Assembly (NCBI RefSeq): GCF_032452875.1
Contig: NC_083876.1
Span: 24,030,001 to 24,094,000 of the forward strand
Direction: 5' to 3'
Origin: Bos javanicus
Lineage: Eukaryota > Chordata > Mammalia > Artiodactyla > Bovidae
DNA length: 64,000 bases
Below are positions 23,277-35,110 of this stretch, in pieces (within the stretch, counting starts at the first letter, position 1; every line of letters starts with the position of its first letter). The position numbers and the translations under genes are program-made. The notes beneath the pieces are model-generated. The model was not told the origin of the DNA and did no database searches. It saw only the letters and a program-made list of their open reading frames with translations.

Positions 23277-23384
23277 ATTTCTATTACAGACCCCACAGAT
23301 GCCTGCCACAAAAATAAAATCTTATCTTCATGAGTAATCAGCCAGTTTGCAGAATTTTCTCCTCCATTGCTGGATCATCCTGTG
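23277..23384 (-). other. RNF146: RNF146 5'UTR exon supplying the first bases of the start codon
   Basis: Predicted from splice signals: on - there is a polypyrimidine tract and TTTTGCAG acceptor (AG at 23386-23385), 108 bases, and a GTAAGT donor (gt at 23276-23275). The exon ends in AAAT; joined to the coding exon, which begins GATGGCT, it makes AAATGATGGCT. This gives an in-frame ATG across the junction and a protein beginning MMAGCG, which agrees with my recollection of the human N-terminus. Reading backwards in that frame there is a TGA at 23377-23375 and no other ATG, so the junction ATG is the first in-frame start. Whether other transcripts skip this exon cannot be seen. Confidence 0.82.
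23284..23378 (-). promoter_or_regulatory. RNF146: Three short upstream ORFs in the RNF146 leader
   Basis: Within the 5'UTR exon three ATGs each open a short ORF that closes before the main start: 23378-23328 (16 residues), 23367-23338 (9 residues, overlapping the first in another frame) and 23331-23284 (15 residues). If the exon is included, ribosomes would have to leak past or reinitiate, which predicts damped translation. I infer this from position only. Confidence 0.6.
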
Positions 23385-23479
23385 CTGCAAAAGAAAAATT
23401 TCAACATCAACTTCTCAACAAAATTAGTCAATTATGTATGATTCTTTGATTTAATAAAATTCAGTGGCAAATTTTATCT

Positions 23480-24290
23480 CGAAGAGGAAAAATTTCTAGA
23501 CAAGAATGCCAGCTTTCCCCACTGCTATTCAACACTTCACTGGAAGTTTTAGCCGGAGCAATCAGATCAGAAAAAGATATGAAAGGCATACAAATTGGTA
23601 AAGAAAAAGTAAAACCAGATCTATTTGCAGAGATAGTAAAATTTTCTCTGTTCTCTATACAGAAAATTCCAGAGAATCCCGAAGAAAGCTGCTAAACCTA
23701 AAACAAATTTAGCATAGGTGCACTTTATAAGTTCAATGCACAAAAAGTCAGTTCTGTTTCTATATCAACAATTCAAACAAGGAATCAAGAAAGCATTCCC
23801 ACTTATAATAGCATCTGAAGGAATGAAATACCTTGACCAAGGAGGTGAAAGACTTACACGCTGAAAAACTACAAGGCACTGCTTAAAGAGATTCAGAGCA
23901 AAATAATGGAAACACAACTGGTGTTCATAGACTGGAAAACTATGAAGACGACAGAACTATCCAAAGTGATCTACAGATTCAACATAATTCTTATCAAAAT
24001 CCCAATAGTTTTTTTTTTTCTGTTTTTCAGAAATGAAGAAACTCATCTTCCAATTCATATGGAATTGAAAGGGACCCCAAATAGCCAACACAATTTTGAA
24101 AAGGAACAAAGATGGTGAATTCACACTTAAAGATTTCAAAACTTATTACAAAGCTACAATAATATACGTGTGGTTTTGGCGTAAGAATAGACAAATACGC
24201 CAACAAAAGAGAGAGTGCAGAAATAAACCCATCTCTATGGCCAACTGATTATATTTTACAAGAAAAAAGAATTGTTTTTTAAGTGAAACA
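23480..24290 (+). repeat. Old L1 ORF2 fragment
   Basis: Sense L1 ORF2 remains: 'caagaatgccagctttcccc', 'ggagcaatcagatcagaaaa', 'aacaaggaatcaagaaagca' and 'acaaagctacaataatatac'. Many indels; short frames only. Confidence 0.75.
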
Positions 24291-25261
24291 AGTTCTATAT
24301 GGACATGATATGTATTTCACAGCCTCTGCCTTCCTACAGGAGGTAATGCACGGGAAGGCAAGGTCATCACATTAACTAGGACCTCCTGGTACCTATATGA
24401 ATGTCCCAGTTTACAACCATTAAGATGGTTCCTGGACAGCAGGCATCTTGAGGCACCAACCAAAACATCATCTCAGTCATTAGTCCTCTTTCTTCACAGT
24501 TAGTGTTACCTCCATCCACTTCATGCCCACTACAGGAGGCTCATTTACTGCAAAGAACATACATGATGATGACAGAGACAGGCTCTACAGTAACAAGACA
24601 GAAGAGACAGCTATTCTTTCAGTTCCATGCACCTCTTACAGTGTGGGAATCTATCTCCCTAAAAAACTTGGAATTTTATTTAGTGTTTAAGATTTTTTAG
24701 ATAAATGCCTTTTTAAGATAAGCCAGCATATCTCACCAAATGTTTAACAGAACAGACCAAACAATATGTAATCTATCTCAAAACTGAAGACCTTTCAAAG
24801 TAACTGACTAAAAGTGTTTATAAACAACTTGACTTTTTGTTTTACTCTGACTTCCGAACCTAGTCTTTCCATGACAAGGACTCCAGTGTCCTGACTTCCC
24901 TCCACAACCCTTTCACTTTACTAAGTGCCTACAACTTCAGTGGCACCAAAGAGGACTCCATCATTCACTTCCCTCCTAGAGTCTACTCAAAATATTAGAA
25001 ACCACCCACTTTCACACACAGGACAATAGGAAACATTCTACTATTCTAATATCATTACTCTTAAACACAAAACAAACAAACCCCCACTTATTTTTCGAAG
25101 TCTCTAACCATTGGCTGTAATCCCCTAAAACTATTCTCTTAACCCTTAAAATACTGACAATCTATCTACTCACTACTGGTCATCCAATTCATTATAATTC
25201 CTGACACCTGACTATGAATTAATTAAATATCCTTGAGAATAAACCATTCAACACCTAACTC
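24291..25261. other. RNF146 upstream intron, no recognised feature
   Basis: No exon or nameable repeat seen. The sequence at 24300-24700 is less AT-rich but its ORFs have no family features. Confidence 0.45.
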
Positions 25262-25420
25262 GGAGGTTCTTGAACTTCCCCAGAGACACACATCCTCAGA
25301 CTCTAACTCGAGATACTATAGGCCAGTAGACATGGGTTTCAGCCCAAGAATCTCACCTCAAGTGATGCTGATGCAGGTAGTCCCATCAAATACAATTTGG
25401 GAAACACTGTCCTTATTTTT
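25262..25420 (+). repeat. MER5-type DNA transposon remnant
   Basis: 'aggttcttgaacttcccc' at the left and 'caagtgatgctgatgcagg' then 'ttgggaaacactg' at the right fit a MER5-like hAT remnant. Confidence 0.5.
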
Positions 25421-26880
25421 CAATTCCTAAATTCAACAAACTTCACCCTCTGCCCCAACAAAATATGATGGCCACCTAAAACTGCTGTCTCTCTAAAATC
25501 TTAAACTCACTCTCAGACCACAAGGTCTGGTTCTTCCAGCTCACTTACTCATTCTTACACCCGTTCTTTAATTCCAAGTGCCTCTTCAGTCTCTTGCCCA
25601 CCTCCTTTCCTTTCTCCAATACCTGATTCCATTTCCTTTTCTGCCCAATCTGGAGTCCAGCGATTTTAACTTCTTGAGAGAATGCTTGGCTCTCTCCCAT
25701 CTCTGTCTCTCATCTACACATCCTCTACACACCCCCATCTCCGCATGTATCTTACAACGTGACATCTCGGCTTCTGTGCCTTAACCAGAAGTGCCAATGG
25801 AGAAATACAAAATTATTTTTCTCACTGCCCTTTCAACATGTTACATCAAACTGTCAACTTTTAGCCCTAACACCTTTGGAATCTATCCTCCATTCTCTTG
25901 CCATTGCTAGTGCCCTAGTTCAGACTTTTACCATCATTGGACTACTGCTCCATCTGATTATTTTGCTTCAGTATCACCCCTTAAATTAAGTCTCCGAATG
26001 TGATACACTTAAAAAGAAAAATGAATCCTCCATACGTGAAGCCCTATATGGGCTCTCCAGCCTACACAATAAAGTAAAGCTCCTCAGACAATATTCAACA
26101 GCCTTAAAGACCTGAAACCTAAATAACTCTCTCCCACAACCACTCTCATAGATTAATACTCTAGTTACACCAAATTACTCAGTTCTCCAAATTTCTTTTT
26201 GTAATTCTGTATTTCCTCCTACCTGTATAGTCTTTCTTTTAAGGTTTATGAATGCTACTATCTTTCTCTGATTGCCTCTGGAAAAGCTGTTCCTTCCCCT
26301 TTATTTTGTAATTTTTCTATTATTGAATTTACCATATGCATTGCAATTATCTGTTTGCTTCTGACTCTTCCAGTAAACCATGGGACCCCTGAGATAAGGA
26401 TTACTTATATCTCTAAGTGGCTAGTCAACTGCCAATCAGTTGTTGCTGTCTTGAGCTGGTATTCCTTGGATGAATGAAAAACTAAATGCATTTAATCACC
26501 TAACACAATATTTACATTCTAATTGTGAACAGGCACCTAGCCACAAAAGCTATAAAGGTATACAACTTTCAATCCTTTCTTTAAACAACTTAAAATCCAA
26601 CAGAGGGAGTTACCACATTTACAAATTATAAAATTGGTGCCATCTTTATATCTTTTGACAAGTATATAATTTACCCAGCTATTCTTCACTGGCAGTGAAC
26701 TCTCCAGAATGCAGATTAAAATCCAGGAATAAAACAGACTTTAGTAAATCTTGTCAGCTACAGGGACCTTTCCAATTACTATCTCCCGTGGCTAAAATTT
26801 CAAAGCTGACTGTAAATGGATAATAGCTGAGGGGAGGAAAATGAACTAAAACCTATATAGTAATCTAGACTTCCAGATAT
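25421..26880. other. Intron with probable L2-like remnants
   Basis: Phrases such as 'ctgattgcctctggaaaagc' (about 26270) are L2-like, but boundaries and family are unsure. No exon recognised. Confidence 0.35.
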
Positions 26881-26985
26881 GACAACTGTGGTCCTCAACC
26901 AGCAGTATTACCTGAAAATTCTTTACAAACAAATATCCAAAGCCCCACTCTCTGCCAAGAGAATCAGATCTCCAGGTATTTCATA
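26881..26985 (+). repeat. MER5A-like remnant
   Basis: 'gtggtcctcaaccagcag' then 'tacctgaaaattctttac' and 'agaatcagatctccagg' follow MER5A order. Confidence 0.5.
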
Positions 26986-26989
26986 TGCA

Positions 26990-27150
26990 TACTGAAGGTC
27001 ACTAAGTAGATGCATTATATCACTGAATCCTCAAAATGACTCTGTGAGAAATTTTATAAATGAGGAAACCCAAGCCCACAAGGATTTAGCCCCAATTCAC
27101 AAAGCTATCAATACTGGGAGATGAGATTCAAACTCAAGTATATCCTTAAA
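26990..27150 (-). repeat. MIR SINE remnant
   Basis: Reverse-complement MIR core: 'ctgtgagaaattttataaat', 'gaggaaacccaagcccac', then 'gagattcaaactcaagta'. Confidence 0.6.
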
Positions 27151-30100
27151 AAAATATTTTCCTCAATGTGCTGTATCTCAAAGAATATCATTATCTAACA
27201 GAAATACCATGCAAGCCACATAGGTAATTTCACATTTTCTATTAATGACAATAATAAGAAACAATCAAATTTAGAGAGTATATTTCATTTAACCCAATAT
27301 ATTCAAACCGTTACCATTTCCACATGTACTTTATATAAATTATTAATGTGGTATTTTATACTTGTGTGTGTACACTCCTTGAAATCTGATACACGTTTTA
27401 CTTTATAGCACAACTCAGTTCAGACTAGCCACACAGCTTACTCAATAGCTCCATGTGGCAAGTGGCTAGCATGCTCACGATGCAGGTTTAGAATGTCTTG
27501 CATACCAACAGTCTTAAAAAAAAAAAACAAACCTGCAATTTAGTGCAAGAATTGTTGAATAAAGAAAACGAACTCCATGTTCCTTTACTCACACCTTTGC
27601 TTGCATAGATTAAAAAAAAATCGTATATTCTACTGTGATCAAAACTGACTGGTTTAGGTATCCCAATTCTACCAATTAGATCCATCAACTCTAGCCTCTG
27701 AGAATTGTAATGCCAACTGGGCACAACATATGGTGTAGCGTGTAATATTCAGAATAGTCATGTGTAATATTCAGAATAGTTGAGTGGCTCTCAGAAAACT
27801 TATACATTTGAAATCAAAGAATTTTTTTAAGGGAGGGAGGGGGAGTCTTTTACTTTTAACCAAAGATAAAAGAATAGTGTAATTCTAACTGCAGACCACA
27901 AATAATTTGGCAAACATAAATGACTCAAACATACGTAATTCATTCTGCAATGAATGATTTGTAAATTATCACCAAACTAAATACAATTTATGAATTATTC
28001 AGTAAAATTTACCATTATATTTTGGCATGCATCTATCAACTAGTTAATGGGTTAAGTTTCCTTCTTAAGGTGCAAATTTATACAGAAACAAACTATTAGG
28101 AAGGTAACATAAAAAGAGAAAAGATTTGAAACTAATCAGTTATTTCTGCACCTTAATTCTAAAGGGAAAAAGTGGCAGACTATTTTTTAAAATATATAAA
28201 AGTTTAGAGATTATCATTTACCCATTCAACCAATCAAGTTTAACTGAAAATGAATATTGTATTATTTGTAATTTTGTGACCACTCAACAAATTCATGCGC
28301 CTATTATCTGCACCCACTGTTATTTTCTCTGAAAATATTTAGGATTAATTACGATTCTACTTTTTAAATCAGTCATGGACTAAGTTTTTTTTAGATAATA
28401 GATTCAAATAAATGATTATCTTTTTAAAAAAATCAAAGAAAAGATAAGCATGTTGACAGTTAAAATATCGAATTATAAAGATCTGAAGATTCCCTGTATT
28501 TTTCCAATTATTAACAGCCAGTGTTTAATAAAAGTTATTACTCTTTATTCAAAACACACATAATGTTCTACATAAAATGTTCTACATAAAAGAGATCAGT
28601 GACAGAAAAGAAAAATATTACACATCTTACAACTTTTGTTATAGTCAAAAAAGAAAAAGGAAAAAAAAAAATTAAGGACCAGAAAAAGGAACAGAGACAG
28701 AGTGGGTGTAATTTAGCAGATACATCTTAATATCCAAGAGAGAGTCCCAGATTGAGAGATGTAACTAAATGCCCTAACGTTTTTCCATTTTTAGCTTTCC
28801 TTCTCCTCTCCTGTTAAAACAGCTTACAGAAAGCACAAGTCATACTAGGAAACAAAAGTCTTCAGTCAAAACTCACTTCTACTAAATGGGGTCCAATATT
28901 TTACACTACTCTGTGTTAAAGAATTATATTTCCACCACTTCATTTAATATTTCCCATAAAAAAAAGTTACTGAATGACAATCTCTGGGCTTCACAATCTT
29001 CATATCCAAGCATTAAACCTTTACTTTACACTTCTCACCCAAAAATGTGGGCTTTGCATTTTAACATTAAATGTGAACAGGTAAACATTTGCAGAATTAT
29101 TTTCATTTAGCTCACAATTTACATTACAATTTACATTGGCCCATTTGAAACAAAATTCTAAATCAAAGACTGAGCTTAACAAACGCTCCAATTTAAGATG
29201 TACAAGCAAAAGCAAACACATCCAAAATCTATTTTTAGAGTGGGCTTTCACTCTTCCGGTTTGCTCTTTCAAATTAGATATTTTTGGACATATTTTCATG
29301 TTTTGTTAGCGCACTTCACAGACTCCCAGACACTCAACACAAACAATATTTGCTGGTCACAAAAACAGCAAAGCCAACATCATAAATCCCATTACTTGAG
29401 CAGGTGATTTTCTTCCTGTGTCCTATATGTCAGGTCTTTTAGAAGTATGAATATAGAATCACTTATTAAAAAACAAAATAGCCTTAAGTCTTCCAATTTC
29501 TGGAAACGTATATTGCTTTCAATGACATATTTTCAAACCCTATTTTAAAAGGACACACATTGTAAGCACTTCCACTTACCACATCACAGCTTGACCACCC
29601 AAACTGTATATAATTATTTTATAGTTAAGTTAATCATGTTCCCATTATGGCCTGCAATTGTAATTATCTTTTATCTTGCCATTGATTGTGAAAACTGATA
29701 ACATCTTTCACTATTGTGATTATATAACTATTACTCACTTATTATTATTTATGATGATTGATCAACAGAAAAATAATAGAACTCAGTATCACCAAAACTA
29801 TGATTTAATAGAAAAACCTGTATCACTTTTTAATATCCAGATGCATATCCGAATTATCTTGAAATTTTTTGAAAAACATAAATGCCCAGGTATTGCTTTT
29901 CTCCAGAGTTCCAGATATGTTTCTAATGAGCAGTCATGTTTAAAAACAACTGGACTATATGACGATCTTTTACTTTTATCTAGTTTGTTTCACTTTTTCT
30001 ATTTCATATTCAGTGCTCCCATTTCATTTATATTTTCCAATTCTCCATCTTTTCTTTTTGATGTTCTCAAATCTTTATCAAGCACAGTAGAAAAGCTTTG

Positions 30101-30207
30101 TATACATATATACAATATGCACATTTTAGAAAACTTGTGACTTTTTAGGACATTTTGATTCCACTTGCTTGACTCACTATGAATAGAATGAGGATTTCTA
30201 ATTAAAA
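27151..30207. other. AT-rich RNF146 intron
   Basis: No exon or named mobile element. Small tandem duplications occur: a 20-base unit around 27739-27780 ('gtgtaatattcagaatagt') and a 14-base unit near 28563-28590 ('atgttctacataaa'). Confidence 0.45.
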
Positions 30208-30398
30208 AAAATAAATACGCAACAATCAACAAAAACTTACTGTATAGCACAGGAAACTACAGTCAATATCTTGTAATAACCTATAATGGGAAATAACTTC
30301 AAAAATAATGTATGTATAACTGAATCACCTTCCTGTGCACCTGAAACAGCGTAAGTCAACTATACTTCAATAAAATATATATGTTAAGTGAAAAAAAA
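30208..30398 (+). repeat. Old L1 3' end
   Basis: Typical artiodactyl L1 3'UTR phrases in sense order: 'cttactgtatagcacaggaa', 'tgtataactgaatcacc', 'cctgtgcacctgaaac', 'caactatacttcaataaaat' and an A-rich end. Confidence 0.75.
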
Positions 30399-30899
30399 AG
30401 TAATCAAAAAAGAAAAGTACACACATTGGAGGGGCACCTGAAAATATCTATCACAAAGACAATGCGTTTTTCTACCATTTCTTGGCTTTCTTCTCTCAAT
30501 TCCAGTTTCACTATTACTTAACAAACAAAATGTACCTACTTTAGAAACTTGAGAAATAAGTGCTCAGTAAAATGGCACTTAGGGAACAGAAAGAAAGCCG
30601 TACTAAATCTGATATCAAGAGAAAAAGATCTAGTTGCCAGAAGTACGTATAAACTCAAAACAATTTTTCTGCCTTTCTCTAGGTGCCCACAGAAAACAAA
30701 AAATAGCGGCCACAATGGAACATCCATTTACCCTTTCGGACGGGATGCGGGGGGAGGTGGAGGGGTGGTAGGGAGAGAACTCCGCACCCAGCATCCAAAA
30801 GAACAAAGCAACAGCCTCGTCTTTCAAGATGCACTGAGGTTTTGGAGACTCAGCGGGTACGGAGACACCTCTCAGTGGTTCTGATGCTTTAACAACAGT

Positions 30900-31862
30900 G
30901 CTGAGCTTTAACCCGGACAAGACGAGGGACTGGACTGCTCGTCGGATTAGGCAAGACCCAGGAACTGAGCAGGAGGAGGAGGGAGAGAGGGGAGAGAAAG
31001 ATGCCAAAGACACTCCGGAAAAACAAAATGCAGGAACTGTACGTCCGGACCCAAGGCCCGAGTGGACGCCTCCGCACGGGATGCTGGGGGCGGGGGGATT
31101 ACCCCTCCAACCATCGCCGCCCCTACATCTTGAGGCCCATAAAGTCCCCTAGTAGAGGCCTGACACCTGCGCTGAGGGGACAGGAAAGGGACCTGGCTGC
31201 CACCGAAGGCAGCTACGAGGACCCCGGCGGAAGAGGCTGCGCAGTAATGGCCGCTGCTCCGCCTCTCGCACCCCGACCGCGACCAGCTCCGGGCTCTCGC
31301 CCAGGGCAGCGGCTGCGGCGGCCACTGGCAACGCGGCGTCCGTCACAGTCTTCCTGCTTCTGACAGCAACCAAGCTAGGGGCGGCGGAAAGGGCTGAGCT
31401 GTGCCACGCCGGCTCGGTTCCACTGCCGCGGCCGCGCCGGCCCAAGGGCGTCCACCCGCGTCCCAGCCCCTGACCCCGCCGCCGCCCCTCTCAGGCCCGG
31501 AGAACAGGGCCGACCCGGGGAGTGCCGCGCTTGGAGGTGACGCCGCGGGCCATCACTCCTCTCCCCGAGTAGGACCCATAAGTGGCTTCACTTTCACCCT
31601 GCCCCTCGAGTGGGCTTCGCCCCGAATCCCACCTCTGTGGCCACAGCCGAAGCCGCCTCGCCGTCTTTTCTCTTCGGCCTCCGAGCCTGCAGCGGCCGGG
31701 AACGCGCGCGCGGGCGCGCGGCCGTCACGTGACGGCCGATCGCGTCGCGGGGGCGGGGCCACGAGAGGCGGAAGCAGCGCCGCTCCAAGGGAGCTCGCGC
31801 CGGCCCCGCCCCCGCCTTATTTCCCCACGCCCCGTCCCTGAAGCCCGAGCGGCTGATCTCGG
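30900..31862 (-). promoter_or_regulatory. RNF146: CpG island and predicted RNF146 promoter / first exon region
   Basis: CpG density rises sharply from about 31.0 kb and peaks at 31.2-31.85 kb, in an otherwise AT-rich window. GC boxes (gggggcggggcc at about 31749-31760, gccccgcccccgcc at about 31802-31815), a CACGTG E-box and no TATA box at a clear distance suggest a broad housekeeping promoter. It lies upstream of the RNF146 exon at 23277, so RNF146 most likely starts here on -. Candidate first-exon donors on - include GCAG|GTGTCA (gt at 31166-31165), but several are possible and I cannot choose. A divergent + transcript from the same island is possible. Confidence 0.75.
31719..31738. promoter_or_regulatory. 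Perfect 20-bp palindrome centred on an E-box in the CpG island
   Basis: Every one of 10 base pairs matches across the centre 31728/31729. The core GTCACGTGAC is the palindromic E-box form bound by bHLH-zip factors such as USF1/2, MITF/TFEB (CLEAR) and MYC/MAX. GC boxes flank it. Binding itself is inferred. Confidence 0.7.
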
Positions 31863-32235
31863 ATCTCTGGTGATGTGTAGTTTCGCGGCTTGGGTCTTTC
31901 TAACTACATTATATTTTGCTGTGCTTGTAATTAGGTGCCGAAGAATTATGAAAGACTGCAAGTCCACCAGAGAGAGAGAGAGATCGGGGGCCGAGGAAGT
32001 AGGACGCGTGTAGGGCCAGCAGGTGGTGCTGCTCAGAAACCCGGCTTCCATACCCAGGAGAACCTTTTGGGCACCTAGCTGGATTTGAGGTTGAAGAGTC
32101 TGTGGCAACACTGCGCGTTCTCGTTCAAAAAAAGTCCAGTTTATTCCTCCTTTGAACCATTGAGCAATTAATTGAATCGGCAAAAAAAGAATTACTTTGC
32201 TTTTGGGCCCCTTTTTCTTAGACTGGCTCACATGT

Positions 32236-32412
32236 GGTCAGTCGTGTAATGGACTGTAGCCCGCCAGGCTCCTCTGTCCCTGAAATTCTCCAGGCAAGAA
32301 TACTGGAGTGGGTTGCGAGTTCTTCTTCCAGGGGATCTTCCAAACCCAAGGATCCGACCCAGGTGTCCCGCATTGCAGGGGGATTCTTTACCGTCTGAGC
32401 TACCAGAGAAAT
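32236..32412 (-). mobile_element. Bov-tA SINE, 5' part worn
   Basis: Antisense Bov-tA: 'atggactgtagcccgccagg', 'ggcaagaatactggagtggg', then the tRNA-like end 'gattctttaccgtctgagct'. It lies about 370 bases beyond the CpG island. Confidence 0.88.
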
Positions 32413-33002
32413 GCAGAAGCTGGAAAAAGATTAATCAGTATACAAATCTAAAAACTAAAGAAATGGCTTAATTTGTTGGACATGTGTGGTTTTAAACATC
32501 AAACTCTTGGCTGTATCCTCCATTTCATTTGAGCCTGTATGTTGTCTTTTTTTGAAACTGTACTTTCTTAATTCTTAGTAAAATGAAGGTGGAAGAACAT
32601 GGTTTCTTACCTTTAAAAGAGCAGTATATATTTCAGATTCTTTGCCAGTATCTTCTTACTTGCAGTCCTGTCGAATTTCCAACTCTCATTAACTGTTTAG
32701 TCAAGGTTCAAAAATTTTCATTTCTTATATGTAGAGAAATCAGTGCATTTTATTTTATTCTGTTTATCTGTCTGCTGATTTATCCATCTGCACGCAGAAA
32801 TGGAATTCGTCTATAGGAATCTCACTAAAATGCCCTTGTGGGCTTCAAGCTCTGTCTCAGTTGCACTCGTAGTGTTAATCATGTCAGTGAATAGCTCTAT
32901 CTTTCCTTGTTCAAGCTGAGGCAGGATGTAGCTGCCCCAGGGCTCCTAAGGTAAAGGGATTGGTGAGTCATTCCCTGTGGTTGAAACTCCAAGAGAATTT
33001 TG
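32413..33002. other. Flank of RNF146, no recognised feature
   Basis: No gene or nameable repeat seen. Confidence 0.45.
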
Positions 33003-33293
33003 TTGTTGTTCAGTCCCTCAGTCATGTCCGACTCTTTGTGACCCCATGAACTGCAGCATGCCAGGCTTCCCTGTCCTTCACCCATCTCCAGGAACTTGCT
33101 CAAGGTCACATCCATTGAGTTGGTGTTGCCATCCATCTGGTCGTCCTCTGTTGTCCCCTTCTCCTCCTGCCTTCAGTCCTTCCCAGCAGCAGGGTCTTTT
33201 CCAATGAGTCAGCTCTTCCTATCAGGTGGCCAAAGTATTGGAGCTTTACCTTCAGGATCAGTCCTGCTAATGAATATTCAGGGTTGATTTCCT
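33003..33293 (-). mobile_element. BovB LINE 3' fragment
   Basis: Antisense BovB tail with a gtt-type 3' end, then the end of the ORF on - (MATPTQWM region, RADSLEKTLLLGRTEGRRRR). Diverged, so an older copy. Confidence 0.85.
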
Positions 33294-33299
33294 GAGAAA

Positions 33300-33870
33300 T
33301 AACTTTGGCCAAGATGAGAATAGCAGGACAACTGAGAGAGGAGGCTGGGGCCTGCCCAGACACTGTATTAATAATGCTCATTCTTTAAGTCAGGAGACCT
33401 CCCTGACCACAGGCAGAAAGGCTCCTTGAAGGTGAAAGGGCTATGATGGGAAGAAATGCTATACCCAGAGGCCTCTTTAGTAGAATCTTTTTTAGCGAAG
33501 AGATTCGAGTGCACACAAGGGAGGAGCCTGAGATATAACAAATATGGACTCTGAACCAGGCAAGTCAAAATGACTGACCAAAGGAAAATCAGAAGAAATG
33601 ACTCATAAAAGTAATTCAGATTGCCATGAAGGTTCGACTCAGAAACTCTGAGTCTGCCCATGTGTCTATCCACACGTGCTATACTCTTTTTCCTCCCAAT
33701 AAATACTGGCTTCACTACATTCCATCTTTGTGGGAATTCTTTTCTGCAAAGCCAAAAAGCCAGGGCCCTTGTCACTGACCACTGGTCCAGTGGTTAGGAT
33801 TTGCTGCTCTCACTGCCACGACCCAGCCTCTATCTCTACTTGGGAAGACAAGCCACTCTTCAAGTCATTG
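33300..33870 (+). mobile_element. Probable endogenous retroviral LTR fragment with a tRNA-Glu-like segment
   Basis: An AATAAA at about 33699 followed by a GT-rich stretch ('catctttgtgggaattc') looks like an R/U5 junction of an LTR. About 33770-33830 then resembles tRNA-Glu ('ccagtggttaggatttgctg', 'ctcactgccacgaccc'), as seen after some ruminant LTRs. I recall similar ruminant LTR sequences but cannot name the family; a SINE origin of the tRNA part is possible. No coding remnant is seen. Confidence 0.4.
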
Positions 33871-34796
33871 CAGGCTGAGGCCATCCGAAATCAAAACCTA
33901 TCTTTAATTTCTCTCTTTCTCTTATGCTCATATCCACTTTGCAAATAATCTGTTGGCTCTTCCTTCAAAACACATTCAGAATCGGACTCCTGACCTCCTC
34001 TGCTACAACCTACCTTATCTCTTTTAAATGGTTTACTGAAAGAGATTAAATCAGAGTCCAACAGATTCAAGATATTTTTGTAATAATGTTATTATCATTG
34101 GCATTCTATTTTGCTTCATTGAATCAGGGAGAAAGGAGTGGCAACAGAATGCTAGGATCTGCTCAGTATTCATAACTCTTTCCCCCAAGAATATGAAATG
34201 TGTTCATAAATACCACATATCTCAGGCACCCCTTCTTCCCCATACTATCCCCCCAACATATAAAAATGTTTGATGTTGTTAGTTTAGTGATCAAAACATT
34301 CTGTTTGGTTAATTCTGAAGACATCCATGAAAATGTGCTTGAGAAAATTATATGTGTTTCAGTGGAAAATGCGTTGAAAACCATTGCTGTAACTAGTTTA
34401 GGGCAGTGGTTTTCAGAGTGTTTCCTAGTGTTCCCTGGGGGTTGTTCAGATCCTATCAGAGGGTCCTAGAGGTAAAAAATTATCTGGATAATAATACATA
34501 CAAAAACTCTAGCTGCCTTGTTTCTCTTTCTCTCTCTTTCTCCCACCCCTCTCCTTTAACTTTACCACGGTGGAGTTTTCCAGAGGTCACATGATGTGTG
34601 ACCATCTGTGTGGCCAACAGATTGAATGTAGAAGCAGATTCTAGAATTTACCTATATTAATTAGGCCAGGCACTAAATAAATTTGTAAAACTTAAGATAA
34701 TACTGTTCTTTTTCATTGTTAACTTTGCTTTGAAAAATATAGTTATTTTTCAGGAAATATTTATGTACTTACTTTAACATTGTGGATTATTATTTT
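33871..34796. other. Intergenic, no recognised feature
   Basis: No gene-like sequence. A pyrimidine-rich stretch lies at about 34517-34560. Confidence 0.4.
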
Positions 34797-34811
34797 AAAT
34801 GACTTAATTTT

Positions 34812-34839
34812 TTTTTTTTTTTTGATGTTCAAGCTGGTT

Positions 34840-34870
<31 letters not shown>

Positions 34871-35110
34871 TTTTTCTTCCAATTTTATTTTATTTTTAAA
34901 CTTTACATAATTGTATTAGTTTTGCCAAATATCAAAATGAATCTGCCACAGGTATACATGTGTTCCCCATCCCGAACCCTCCTCCCTCCTCCCTCCCCAT
35001 ACCATCCCTCTGGGCCGTCCCAGTGCACCAGCCCCAAGCATCCAGCATCATGCATCAAACCTGGACTGGCAACTCGTTTCCTACATGATATTTTACCTGT
35101 TTCATTGCCT
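34812..35110 (-). mobile_element. Young L1 3' end with a 3'-transduced BovB snippet
   Basis: Antisense on +: a T-run, then 19 bases 'gatgttcaagctggtttta' (from about 34824) that belong to BovB, then (ttta)n to about 34876, then the L1 3'UTR ('tagttttgccaaatatcaaa', 'caccagccccaagcatcc'). A 15-bp TSD, aaatgacttaatttt, lies at 34797-34811 and 35111-35125. Only about 230 bases of L1 body remain. Confidence 0.93.
34836..34876. repeat. (TTTA)n microsatellite in the L1 tail
   Basis: About ten units of ttta. On - it is an (AAAT)n expansion of the L1 A-rich tail, so it arose with the insertion. Confidence 0.9.

Noticed and set aside
31582..32013. Coding ORF on + across the CpG island
   Set aside because: GC-rich islands give long chance ORFs; codon content is Pro/Ala/Arg-rich with no family resemblance, and overlapping ORFs on all frames are equally long.
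33770..33835. Functional tRNA-Glu gene
   Set aside because: Only part of the tRNA is matched, the T-arm is degraded and the 3' end does not close the acceptor stem; it looks like a repeat-borne relic.
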